Part shown: one piece after another, positions 17,936 to 28,570 of the stretch
Layout of the letters: every line of letters starts with the position of its first letter
Position numbering within the stretch: the first letter of the stretch is position 1
NCBI GenBank assembly: GCA_002894305.1
Contig: PGEI01000010.1
Span: 1 to 53,381 of the forward strand
DNA: 53,381 bases
Direction of reading: 5' to 3'
Source of the DNA: Comamonadaceae bacterium CD01
GTDB taxonomy: Bacteria > Pseudomonadota > Gammaproteobacteria > Burkholderiales > Burkholderiaceae_C
Position numbers and translations under genes: made by a program
Notes under the pieces: generated by a model
Told to the model about the DNA's origin: nothing
Database searches by the model: none
The model's input: the letters and a program-made list of their open reading frames with translations, nothing else

Positions 17936-18817
17936 ATGTCCCGCCTGAACATGATGACTTGCATGGTTGCCGGCGCATTGGCTGGCGCGTTGCCCCTGGC
18001 CTGGGCCGTGCAGCCGCCGCCGGCGCGTGGTGCCGATACAGTCGCGAGCGAACAGCTGTGGACGACCGTGGCCGATGCCCAGCTCGACCGCATGCGCGGG
18101 GGCTTCAATTTTGGCGGTGGCCTGCTGGTTTCCGTTGGCCTCGAGCGCCTGGTGAACATCAATGGGCAGTTGGTCACGCAAGTGAGCGTGCCCATGGTGC
18201 AGCTCAGTCAACTCAATGTTGAACAGCTCAGCCTGATTCGTGATTTTGTTGGCGGCCTCACGGTGATTCAGAACGGACCGGGCAATACCGTGGAGGCGGG
18301 GGGCGTGGTGGTGGCCAGTGCACCACCGCCCGCTGCGCTGCCGACACCGCCGACACCGCCGACACCGCCGACACCGCCGACACCGCCGGTGGAGGCGCAG
18401 CCTGTCGTGCCTGATGCAGCAACACCCGTGCCGCCCGCAGCGGTGCAGCCGGCGCTGCCTGACGCGACGCCGACCGCCCCGCCGGTGATTGCGCAGCCAG
18501 CGCAGCCTGATGCGGTAGTGCCCGCGCCCCCCCCTGCGGTGGCGCAGCCAACAGCGCCTGAGGCACCATCGCCCGCGCCTGTCGTGACCGCACAGGCCAC
18601 GCCACCGGCGGCGGTGCAACCACAGGCACCGGTGGTCACGCAGGTGCAGGGCACAGGCCCGGGCCTGGTGATTCAGAACACGCTCAATGACCAAATCATT
18701 CAACAGCTCACCACCATCAATATCAGCACCAACGCGCTGGCCATGTTCAAGGACGGCAGCTGGCAGCAGCAGCTCAATGACAGCATCCGGGCGTCGATGG
18801 GCACGCTGGGTCGTTAA
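17936..18817 (+). CDS. Secreted Pro-rich protein with double-glycine-like motif (FapE position)
   Basis: A 293-residue protein: signal peptide (cleavage near LAWA), then VADAQLDRMRGG at residues 45-56, which parallels the motif in the 116-residue protein. Residues ~57-120 hold GLTVIQNGPGNTV. A Pro-rich stalk (~125-235) has five Pro-Thr-Pro units and then degenerate AQPxxPDAxxPxPP repeats. A C-terminal ~55-residue domain contains GPGLVIQNTLNDQIIQQLTT. The start codon abuts the C39 peptidase stop, so the two are translationally coupled. It occupies the place of fapE, but I do not recognise it as a FapE homologue with certainty. A stalked adaptor or capping component is a reasonable guess. Confidence 0.65.
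   Translation: MSRLNMMTCMVAGALAGALPLAWAVQPPPARGADTVASEQLWTTVADAQLDRMRGGFNFGGGLLVSVGLERLVNINGQLVTQVSVPMVQLSQLNVEQLSLIRDFVGGLTVIQNGPGNTVEAGGVVVASAPPPAALPTPPTPPTPPTPPTPPVEAQPVVPDAATPVPPAAVQPALPDATPTAPPVIAQPAQPDAVVPAPPPAVAQPTAPEAPSPAPVVTAQATPPAAVQPQAPVVTQVQGTGPGLVIQNTLNDQIIQQLTTINISTNALAMFKDGSWQQQLNDSIRASMGTLGR
18341..18385 (+). repeat. Five tandem 9-bp repeats (Pro-Thr-Pro)
   Basis: CCGACACCG is repeated five times without interruption inside the Pro-rich protein gene. Because the unit is 9 bp, slippage would lengthen or shorten the stalk without breaking the frame. Confidence 0.9.
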
Positions 18818-18828
18818 GCGGTACACAT

Positions 18829-18875
18829 AAAAAACAAACCCTGCGCGGCATCAGCCTCGCAGGGGTTTGTTTTTT
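18829..18875. terminator. Bidirectional rho-independent terminator
   Basis: AAAAAACAAACCCTGCG pairs with CGCAGGGGTTTGTTTTTT, with one bulge. An A-run on one side and a T-run on the other let it end both the amyloid operon (+) and the convergent metY gene (-). Confidence 0.9.
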
Positions 18876-18891
18876 GGGTTTCACCCGAAGG

Positions 18892-20178
18892 TTACACGGC
18901 GTCCAGCGCGCGGTTCAAATCTTCGAGCAGATCGTCGATGTGCTCGATGCCGATGGACAGGCGCACCATGCCCTCGGTCACGCCGGCCTTGGCCAGTTCA
19001 TCGGCGTCGAGCTGGCGGTGCGTGGTCGATGCCGGGTGGGTGGCCAGCGACTTGGCGTCGCCAATGTTGACCAGGCGCAAGATGAGCTGCAGCGCGTCGA
19101 GAAAGCGCGCGCCGGCGGCGCGGGCGTCGCCGTCGGCGCCGGGCTTGAGGCTGAACGACAGGATGCCCGAGGCGCGCCCACCCATCTGGCGCTGGCAAAC
19201 AGCGTGGTCGGGGTGGCCGGGCAGGGCGGCGTAGCGCACCCACTCCACCTTGGCGTGGCCTTCGAGGAACTTGGCAATGGCCAGGCTGTTATCGCAGATG
19301 CGATCCATGCGCAGCGGCAGGGTTTCAATGCCCTGCAGGGTCAGCCAGGCGTTGAAGGGCGACAGCGCAGCGCCCATATTGCGCAGCGGCACGACGCGTG
19401 CGCGGCCGATGTAGGCGGCCGCGCCCAGTGCCTCGGTGTAGACCACGCCGTGGTAGCTCACGTCGGGCTCGTTCAGGCGAGGGAAGCGCTCTTTGTGCTC
19501 GACCCAGGGGAACTTGCCGCTGTCGACGATGATGCCGCCGATGCTGTTGCCGTGGCCGTTCATGTACTTGGTCAGCGCGTGCACGACGATGTCGGCGCCA
19601 TGCTCGATGGGCCGCGTCAGGTAGGGGCTGGGCACGGTGTTGTCGACGATGAGCGGAACGCCGGCGGCGTGCGCCACGTCGGCCAGCGCGCGGATGTCGG
19701 TTACGTTGCCCAGCGGGTTGCCCACCGATTCGCAGAACACGGCCTTCGTCTTGGCGTCGATCAGCTTGGCGAAGCCGGCCGGGTCGCGCGGGTCGGCAAA
19801 GCGCACCTCGATGCCCTGCTGGGGGAAGGTGTGGGCGAACAGGTTGTAGGTGCCGCCGTACAGCGTGCTGGCCGCAACGATGTTGTCGCCCGCCTGGGCG
19901 ATGGTCTGGATAGCCGCGGTGATGGCCGCCATGCCCGAGGCCAGCGCCAGCGCGGCGACGCCGCCCTCCATGGCCGCGACGCGCTGCTCCAGCACGTCGG
20001 TCGTCGGGTTCATGATGCGCGTGTAGATGTTTCCCGCCACCTTCAGGTCGAACAAATCGGCGCCGTGCTGCGCGCTGTCGAAGGTGTAGGACGTGGTCTG
20101 GTACAGCGGCACGGCGGCCGACTTGGTCGTCGGCTCGGCCTTGTAGCCGGCGTGCACTGCCAGGGTTTCAATGCGCAT
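18892..20178 (-). CDS. metY: O-acetylhomoserine sulfhydrylase
   Basis: PLP enzyme of the Cys/Met metabolism family that makes homocysteine from O-acetylhomoserine and sulfide. 428 residues. MRIETLAVHAGYKAEPTTKS and VPLYQTTSYTFDS open the protein. YTRIMNPTTDVLEQRVAAMEGG is a typical family signature, the PLP lysine is in VHALTKYMNGHGNSIGG, and the C-terminus has RLSIGIEHIDDLLEDLNRAL. The length and GHGNSIGG form favour MetY over cystathionine lyases or synthases. ATG 20178 is preferred to the upstream in-frame ATG 20244 because a GGAGAGA site precedes it. The gene is monocistronic with a shared terminator downstream. Confidence 0.93.
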   Translation of the reverse strand: MRIETLAVHAGYKAEPTTKSAAVPLYQTTSYTFDSAQHGADLFDLKVAGNIYTRIMNPTTDVLEQRVAAMEGGVAALALASGMAAITAAIQTIAQAGDNIVAASTLYGGTYNLFAHTFPQQGIEVRFADPRDPAGFAKLIDAKTKAVFCESVGNPLGNVTDIRALADVAHAAGVPLIVDNTVPSPYLTRPIEHGADIVVHALTKYMNGHGNSIGGIIVDSGKFPWVEHKERFPRLNEPDVSYHGVVYTEALGAAAYIGRARVVPLRNMGAALSPFNAWLTLQGIETLPLRMDRICDNSLAIAKFLEGHAKVEWVRYAALPGHPDHAVCQRQMGGRASGILSFSLKPGADGDARAAGARFLDALQLILRLVNIGDAKSLATHPASTTHRQLDADELAKAGVTEGMVRLSIGIEHIDDLLEDLNRALDAV

Positions 20179-20295
20179 GGTTGTCTCTCCGTGTCGTTTG
20201 AAACCTGCCATTGTGGTGCAGTGCAGCAGAGCGCTCAAGCACATTCTGGCTATGAGCTTATGCAGCGCGCCGGCGGTAGCGGCGCCTGCCCGTGT

Positions 20296-22275
20296 TCAGC
20301 CGCGTGGTTTGGCTCGGTAGAAATGCAGGGGCTGCTCGCGCATCTGCCTGTCGTGCTGGTGGATGACGGACTTCTTCATCCTGCCAACCACATGCATCTC
20401 GCAGGGCTTGCAGTCGAAGCGCAGGGTCAGCTTTTCCTTGCCGTTGATCAGTTGCAGCGGTTCGGCCTTGACGGTGCCCTTGACGCCGATCACCCCCTTG
20501 GCCTGCTTGGGGCACAGGCTCATCGAGAAGCGCACGCAGTGCTTGGTGATCATCAGGCTGACCTCGCCTTCCTCCTCTTTCGACTCGTAGGCTGCGTCAA
20601 TCACCTTCACGCCGTGCTTCACATAGAAATCGTGCGCCTTGTGGTTGTAGACGTTGGCGAGGTAGGTCAGCGTGTCCTCGGGGAAGGGCGCGGGCGGCTC
20701 CACGGGCAGGGCGCGCGGCAGGCGGATGAATCCCTTGGCGCGCGCGTCTTCCAATGCGGCTGCGGCCTCGCGGCGCAGCTGGTTGAGGGCGGAGGCGGGC
20801 ACGAACCAGGGCTGGGAAAGCTGAAGGGCGATGTCGTGCACGGCAAAGGCCGTGGCGCCGAAGCGGCCCAGCTGCTCGCGCAGCGTGGCCTCGGCCTTCG
20901 CGGAGTCGGCGGCTGGCTGATGCTCCTGGGCAATCGTTACCGTGGCCACAAAGCCGTCTTCATCGGTCAGTGTCAGCGCAAAGCCGTTCCCTGTTTCCTT
21001 GAATTCGACCCACAGGCCGATGCGCCGCTCGCTGGATTTTTTGTCCAAGGTGCGCACCCAATCCATGTCGCGGTTGCGATTGATCTCCAGGCCCTTGCGC
21101 AAGTCCTTGAAGCCGGCGACGTCGTCCTTGGGGAAGATACGCCAGATTCCCTTCTTCGGCGCCACGCATTCGGCGCGGTTGGCGTGCACGCCGACCAGGT
21201 TTTTCTGCAAGTCGTAGTAGCACAGCCCGTCGCCGTTGTGCAGCGTCGTCGTCTTGTCGCTCACCTCCAGCTCAATCCATTTGTCGCCCAACTGAGTCAC
21301 CCAGCCGATGGCGCGGCCCGGGGTCTTGGGCGTGTCGAAGGCGCCGATGTCGTCCTTGCGGCCATTGACGAAGTAGTCGGTGAACTCGCGGTTGAAGTTC
21401 TGGTCGGGGTCGGGCGTGAAGCTGAACGTCGTGCGGCCGCTCGATGAACGGGCGAATTCGCCTTCTTCGATGATTTCGTCGAGCAGCTTGCGGTAGTGGG
21501 CAGTGATGTTCTTCACGTAGCCCAAATCCTTGTAGCGGCCCTCGATCTTGAAGCTGCGCACGCCCGCGGCGATCAGCGCGCGCAGGTTGTCGCTCTGGTT
21601 GTTGTCCTTCATCGACAGCACGTGTTTCTCGTGCGCGATGATCCGGCCCGCGCCGTCCAGCACCTCGTAGGGCAGGCGGCAGGCCTGGTTGCAGTCGCCG
21701 CGGTTGGCGCTGCGGCCGGTGTGCGCATGGCTGATGAAGCACTGCCCCGAATAGGCCACGCACAGCGCGCCGTGCACGAAGAATTCGATGGTGGTGCGCG
21801 CCGGGTCGGTAGCGGCGCGGATGGAGGCGATTTGCTGTAGGTCGAGCTCGCGCGCGACGACGATCTGCGACAGGCCCGCGTCCTGCAGAAAGCGCGCCTT
21901 CTCGGGCGTGCGGATGTCGGTCTGCGTGCTGGCGTGCAGCTGGATGGGTGGCAGATCGAGTTCCAGCAGACCCATGTCCTGGATGATCAGCGCGTCGGCC
22001 CCGGCCTCGTACACCTGCCAGGCCATCTTGCGCGCGTCTTCCAGCTCGTCGTCGCGCAAGATGGTGTTGAGCGTGACGAAGATGCGGCTGCGAAAGCGGT
22101 GCGCGTGGTCGACCAGCCGCTGCAGGCTGCGCAGGTCATTGCCCGCGGTATGGCGCGCGCCAAAGGCCGGGCCGCCGATGTAGACCGCATCGGCGCCATG
22201 GTCGATGGCGGCGATGCCGATGTCGGCGTCGCGTGCGGGAGAGAGCAGTTCGAGCTGGTGGGAGAGCAAAGCCAT
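20296..22275 (-). CDS. rlhA: U32 family 23S rRNA hydroxylation protein RlhA
   Basis: A 659-residue member of peptidase family U32, collinear with E. coli RlhA (YdcP, 653 residues), needed for hydroxylation of C2501 of 23S rRNA. HLELLSPARDA-type N-terminus (here HQLELLSPARDADIGIAAI), ADAVYIGGPAFGARH, DDELEDARKMAWQVYEAG, and a Cys-rich stretch LCVAYSGQCFISHAHTGRSA with RGDCNQACRLPY that probably binds an iron-sulfur cluster. The C-terminal DUF3656-like region ends with ITKHCVRFSMSLCPKQAKG and FDCKPCEMHVVG. Despite the family name these proteins are not proteases in this role. It is divergent from paiB. Confidence 0.9.
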   Translation of the reverse strand: MALLSHQLELLSPARDADIGIAAIDHGADAVYIGGPAFGARHTAGNDLRSLQRLVDHAHRFRSRIFVTLNTILRDDELEDARKMAWQVYEAGADALIIQDMGLLELDLPPIQLHASTQTDIRTPEKARFLQDAGLSQIVVARELDLQQIASIRAATDPARTTIEFFVHGALCVAYSGQCFISHAHTGRSANRGDCNQACRLPYEVLDGAGRIIAHEKHVLSMKDNNQSDNLRALIAAGVRSFKIEGRYKDLGYVKNITAHYRKLLDEIIEEGEFARSSSGRTTFSFTPDPDQNFNREFTDYFVNGRKDDIGAFDTPKTPGRAIGWVTQLGDKWIELEVSDKTTTLHNGDGLCYYDLQKNLVGVHANRAECVAPKKGIWRIFPKDDVAGFKDLRKGLEINRNRDMDWVRTLDKKSSERRIGLWVEFKETGNGFALTLTDEDGFVATVTIAQEHQPAADSAKAEATLREQLGRFGATAFAVHDIALQLSQPWFVPASALNQLRREAAAALEDARAKGFIRLPRALPVEPPAPFPEDTLTYLANVYNHKAHDFYVKHGVKVIDAAYESKEEEGEVSLMITKHCVRFSMSLCPKQAKGVIGVKGTVKAEPLQLINGKEKLTLRFDCKPCEMHVVGRMKKSVIHQHDRQMREQPLHFYRAKPRG

Positions 22276-22373
22276 GGGCGGCGATTATCCCAGGGGGCGC
22301 TGGCGTGCCCCGCGCGATCACGGGCGGTGAAAGGGGTACATTTGTCCGCCCCACGGATTTGCGCAAGCCCGCC

Positions 22374-25070
<2,697 letters not shown>

Positions 25071-25091
25071 AACGCCGCACCCCAAAAGAAG

Positions 25092-25120
25092 CGGGCCGGC
25101 AATGCCGGCCCGTGTTTTTT
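25092..25120 (+). terminator. Rho-independent terminator after ldcA
   Basis: Stem CGGGCCGGC / GCCGGCCCG with loop AAT, followed by a run of six T. It ends the paiB-tadA-ldcA unit and separates it from the convergent minD-like gene. Confidence 0.92.
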
Positions 25121-25134
25121 AGACGGCTCCAGCC

Positions 25135-25968
25135 TCAGGCCGCGGGTGTGAGCAGCGTGGATTCGACCTTGCCCGCCAGCTGCGCAATCGCCAGCGCCGC
25201 GGGGCAGCCGGGCATTTGCTGCAGCAGCAGCTGGCGGCGCATCACCGCGTCGCGCACCGAGGGGTCGGCCGGAATGTCGCCCATGTGGATCAGCCGCACC
25301 GGCTTGCCCGATTCGGTAGTGACGAAGCGGTCGAGCACCTGCTGCAGCTGGCTGGTGATGGCGCGGCCGTCGCCGGCGCGCGCGGTCTGGTTGACCACCA
25401 TGCGCACGTGCTGGCGTTTTTGCTGCGACGACAGCACCTTGATCGCGGCGTAGGCGTCGGTCAGCGACGTGGGCTCGGGCGTGGCGACGATCAGCACCTC
25501 GGGGGCCATCGAGATCGAGAACAGCACGACGTCGGAGATGCCCGCGCCGGTGTCCAGGATCACCACGTCGTAGCGCGGCGCCAGCGTGTGGATGACGTTG
25601 AGGAACTCGCTGCGCACCTCGGGCGTGAGGCGCGAGTACTCGATCATTCCCGAGCCGGCCAGGATGACGGAAAAGCCCCCCGGCGCCGGGATGACCGCGT
25701 CGTCCAGCTGCGCCTTGCCGGTGAAGACGTCGTGCAGCGTGATCTTGGGATGCAGGTTCAGCACCACGTCCAGGTTGGCCAGGCCCAGGTCGGCGTCCAG
25801 CACCAGCACGCGGTGGCCGCGGCGCGTCAGCGCCGCCGCCAGGTTGGCCGAGACAAAGGTCTTGCCGACACCGCCCTTGCCGCTGGTGATCGCGATGATG
25901 TGGGCGGCAGGCGTGTCGGTGGGCATGGGAGAGCGAGGGGGGGCGAAAGTGGTCAGCGCGTCGTTCAT
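25135..25968 (-). CDS. MinD/ParA family ATPase, FlhG-like
   Basis: Deviant Walker ATPase of about 277 residues. Walker A IITSGKGGVGKT-like motif (AITSGKGGVGKTFVSANLAAA), VLVLDADLGLANLDVVLN, DVVILDTGAGISDVVLFS and a late VVNQTARAGDGRAI are typical of FlhG/YlxH proteins, which set flagellar number and position with FlhF. No flagellar genes lie in this window. It directly follows a diguanylate cyclase gene with ~10 bp between, so a joint role in polar or motility control is plausible. ATG 25968 avoids overlap with the upstream gene; 26043 and 25926 are alternatives. Confidence 0.85.
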   Translation of the reverse strand: MNDALTTFAPPRSPMPTDTPAAHIIAITSGKGGVGKTFVSANLAAALTRRGHRVLVLDADLGLANLDVVLNLHPKITLHDVFTGKAQLDDAVIPAPGGFSVILAGSGMIEYSRLTPEVRSEFLNVIHTLAPRYDVVILDTGAGISDVVLFSISMAPEVLIVATPEPTSLTDAYAAIKVLSSQQKRQHVRMVVNQTARAGDGRAITSQLQQVLDRFVTTESGKPVRLIHMGDIPADPSVRDAVMRRQLLLQQMPGCPAALAIAQLAGKVESTLLTPAA

Positions 25969-25978
25969 GGCCTGGGTT

Positions 25979-26767
25979 TCAGTGGGCAGCGCTGCCTGTG
26001 CTGTGTTCGGGCGCAGGGGAAAGGGTTTTGGCGTCCGCATCATTGTAGAAGCAGCCCGTCAGCATGCCGAGCAATTCGTCCTTTTCCTCGGCGCTCACCG
26101 TGCTGTCGGGCTGCTCCTCGATGGAGACGCAGTTGCGGCCGCTGTCCTTGGCGATGTACAGCTGGGTGTCGGCGCGCTCTATCCACAGCTGCGCGGTGCT
26201 GCGTATCCACTGCATCGTGAACGCGCCGCCAATGCTGATCGTCACGTGCACGCTCTGGTGGGGCGAGAGGGCGATGGGCGTGGATTCGATGGCGCGGCGC
26301 ACGCGCTCGGCCACCACCTTGCCAAAGCCGAACTGGCAGGCGGGCAGGATGATGGCGAACTCCTCGCCGCCGTAGCGCGCCACGGTGTCCATCGGGCGCA
26401 GGCAGGACTGCAGCGTGCGAGCCACCGACTGCAGCACCTGGTCGCCCGCATGATGGCCATGGCTGTCGTTGATGCGCTTGAAATGGTCGATGTCCAGCAT
26501 CAGCAGCAGCGCCGCCTCGCCCGAGCGGGAGACGCGGTCGATCTCGCCGTCCAGCGCCTGGCGCATGTAGCGCCGGTTGGGCAGGCCGGTCAGCGGATCG
26601 GTCAGCGAGAGATCGCATAGGCCGTCGATCAGGCATTGCAGGTACTGCGTGCCGGCGCCGCCGCCGACGGGCAGCGTCATGTGCGGCTGCCCGACGAGCG
26701 CCAGTGCCGTGTCCAGCTGCAGCTCGTTGAGATCGACGAAAGTGGAGGGTGGGGCCGTCTTGTTCAC
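25979..26767 (-). CDS. Diguanylate cyclase (GGDEF domain)
   Basis: A ~262-residue protein with a short N-terminal region of no recognised domain and one GGDEF domain (~75-240), which makes cyclic di-GMP from two GTP. DPLTGLPNRRYMRQAL, LDIDHFKRINDSHGHHAGD and active-site RYGGEEF are intact. The inhibitory I-site RPMD lies five residues before GGEEF, so product inhibition is expected. No membrane segment or sensor domain is seen. GTG 26767 is taken as start because longer readings overlap the sulP gene; the ribosome site is weak. It is followed by the FlhG-like gene. Confidence 0.9.
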   Translation of the reverse strand: MNKTAPPSTFVDLNELQLDTALALVGQPHMTLPVGGGAGTQYLQCLIDGLCDLSLTDPLTGLPNRRYMRQALDGEIDRVSRSGEAALLLMLDIDHFKRINDSHGHHAGDQVLQSVARTLQSCLRPMDTVARYGGEEFAIILPACQFGFGKVVAERVRRAIESTPIALSPHQSVHVTISIGGAFTMQWIRSTAQLWIERADTQLYIAKDSGRNCVSIEEQPDSTVSAEEKDELLGMLTGCFYNDADAKTLSPAPEHSTGSAAH

Positions 26768-26804
26768 GCAAGGCAACGCAAAAGTGTGGGCGCGAGTGTA
26801 GCAG

Positions 26805-28502
26805 TCAGGGCGCGTAGCGGGCCGTTTGCGCCGGCTCGCCGTCGGCCAGCTGGTGCAGCGCCGCGACGGCCTGGCCGTCGGTGCGGTAGGTGGCCAGGTT
26901 GGGGCCATGCACCAGGGCGCCGGCGCCTTCGAGCACGCGCAGCACCGGCAGCTTGAGCGCGCTGATGTGCAGCGTGCCGCCCAGTGCCTGCACCTGGGCG
27001 CGCAGCCGCATGAAGGCCTCGACGCCGGTTACGTCCACGCGGTTGATGCCGCCGGCGAACAGGCACAGGTGGCGCAGCTGCGGGTGCGCGGCCAGTTCGT
27101 CGGCCACGCGCTGCTCCAGCGCGTTGGCCGAGGCGAAGTCGAGCTCGGCGTCCATGCGCAGCGCCAGCACGCCCGGCGCAAGCGCTGGCAGCTGCCACAG
27201 GTGGCGGTCGCGCAGGCTGCCGTCGGCGTGCATGCCCACCTCGATGATGCGCGGGTGCAGGCGCTGGTACAGAAAGTGGCTCAGATTCATCAGCAGGCCG
27301 ACCAGCACGCCCCAGTACAGGCGCGGCGCGGTCGCCAGCGTCAGCGCGAACGTGGCCAGGCCGATCACGGTCTCCACGCGCGAGATGGGCCACAGCCCCA
27401 GCATGGTGCGCGGGCGGATCAGCCCGGTGATGGCGATCACGACGACCGCGGCCAGCACCGACCGCGGCACGTGGTAGAGCAGCGGCATCAGCCACAGCAG
27501 GCTGGCCAGCACCACGACCAGCGTGAACAGCGTGGACCAGCCGCTTTGCGCGCCGGCGTACAGGTTCAGCGCCGAGCGCGAGAATGACGCGCTGGTCGGG
27601 AACGCGCCACTCAGGCCCGAGCTCATCTTGGCCAGGCCGTGGGCGATCAAGTCCTGGTTCTGGTTCCAGCGCGTACCCGCCTGCTGGTGGTCGACCTTGG
27701 CGCTGGAGGCGGTCTCCAGAAAGCTCACCAGCGTGATGACCAGCACCGGCATGACCAGCTCGGACAGTTGCTCCCAGCCCGGCCAGCCGGGCAGGTACAG
27801 CGCAGGCAGCCCCGTGGGCAGGTGGCCGATCACGGCGCCGCCGCGGTCGGCAAAACCCGTGGCCCAGCTGGCCAGTGATGCCAGCGCGATGAGCACCATG
27901 GCCGTGGGAAAGTTCTTGCGCCAGCGTTTGCCGGCGACCAGCATCGCCAGACTGGCCAGGCCAAAGGCCATTGCGCCCAGGTCGAAGTGGTAAATCGACG
28001 GAGTGGACAGCACCGCCCCCCAGCTCGATCGCAGGCCCAGCAGGTCGGGCAGCTGCGACAGCAGGATCAGGATGGCCGCCGCCTGCGTGAAGCCCCCCAG
28101 CACCGGCGAGGTGACCAGCTGCAGCAGCCAGCCGAAGCGAAACGCGCCCAGCAGCATCTGCAGCAGGCCCGACAGCAGTGCCAGCCACACCGCCAGTGCC
28201 ACCCACTGGGCGCTGGCGGGGGCGGCCAGGCCGGCCAGCGAGGTGCCCACCAGCAGGCTGGACAGCGCGGTGGGGCCCACGCCCAGGCGCGTCGACGAGC
28301 TCCACAGCACCGCGACCAGCGCCGGTAGCAGGGAGGCGTAAATACCGGTCACCAGCGGCATGCCCGCCAGCTGGGCGTAGGCCACGCCCTGGGGCACGAG
28401 CATCAGCCCGACGGTGAGGCCGGCCCAGAACTCGCCCTTGAGAAGCGATGCGGTGGGGCGCGGCCAGGAGAGAAACGGAAAGAGACGGTACAACGTGGAC
28501 AT
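26805..28502 (-). CDS. SulP family anion transporter with STAS domain
   Basis: A 565-residue inner-membrane carrier of the SulP/SLC26 family. The transmembrane part (~10-430) starts with LKGEFWAGLTVGLMLVPQGVAYAQLAGMP, the family signature. The C-terminal STAS domain (~445-555) contains LRMDAELDFASANALEQRV and LCLFAGGINRVDVTGVEAF. Sulfate is the default substrate guess and fits the nearby metY and metC-like genes, but bicarbonate or other anions are equally possible. The start at ATG 28502 gives a normal SulP N-terminus. Confidence 0.9.
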   Translation of the reverse strand: MSTLYRLFPFLSWPRPTASLLKGEFWAGLTVGLMLVPQGVAYAQLAGMPLVTGIYASLLPALVAVLWSSSTRLGVGPTALSSLLVGTSLAGLAAPASAQWVALAVWLALLSGLLQMLLGAFRFGWLLQLVTSPVLGGFTQAAAILILLSQLPDLLGLRSSWGAVLSTPSIYHFDLGAMAFGLASLAMLVAGKRWRKNFPTAMVLIALASLASWATGFADRGGAVIGHLPTGLPALYLPGWPGWEQLSELVMPVLVITLVSFLETASSAKVDHQQAGTRWNQNQDLIAHGLAKMSSGLSGAFPTSASFSRSALNLYAGAQSGWSTLFTLVVVLASLLWLMPLLYHVPRSVLAAVVVIAITGLIRPRTMLGLWPISRVETVIGLATFALTLATAPRLYWGVLVGLLMNLSHFLYQRLHPRIIEVGMHADGSLRDRHLWQLPALAPGVLALRMDAELDFASANALEQRVADELAAHPQLRHLCLFAGGINRVDVTGVEAFMRLRAQVQALGGTLHISALKLPVLRVLEGAGALVHGPNLATYRTDGQAVAALHQLADGEPAQTARYAP

Positions 28503-28570
28503 GGTGGCGCCGATTGTCAGCGATCCGTGCGGGCGCCGTCCGCCGTGCAGCGGCGCATTACCATTGCCCC

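Noticed and set aside
18874-21447. 857-codon open frame antisense to metY and rlhA
   Set aside because: It crosses two well-supported genes and their intergenic gap on the opposite strand, and shows shadow-type composition.
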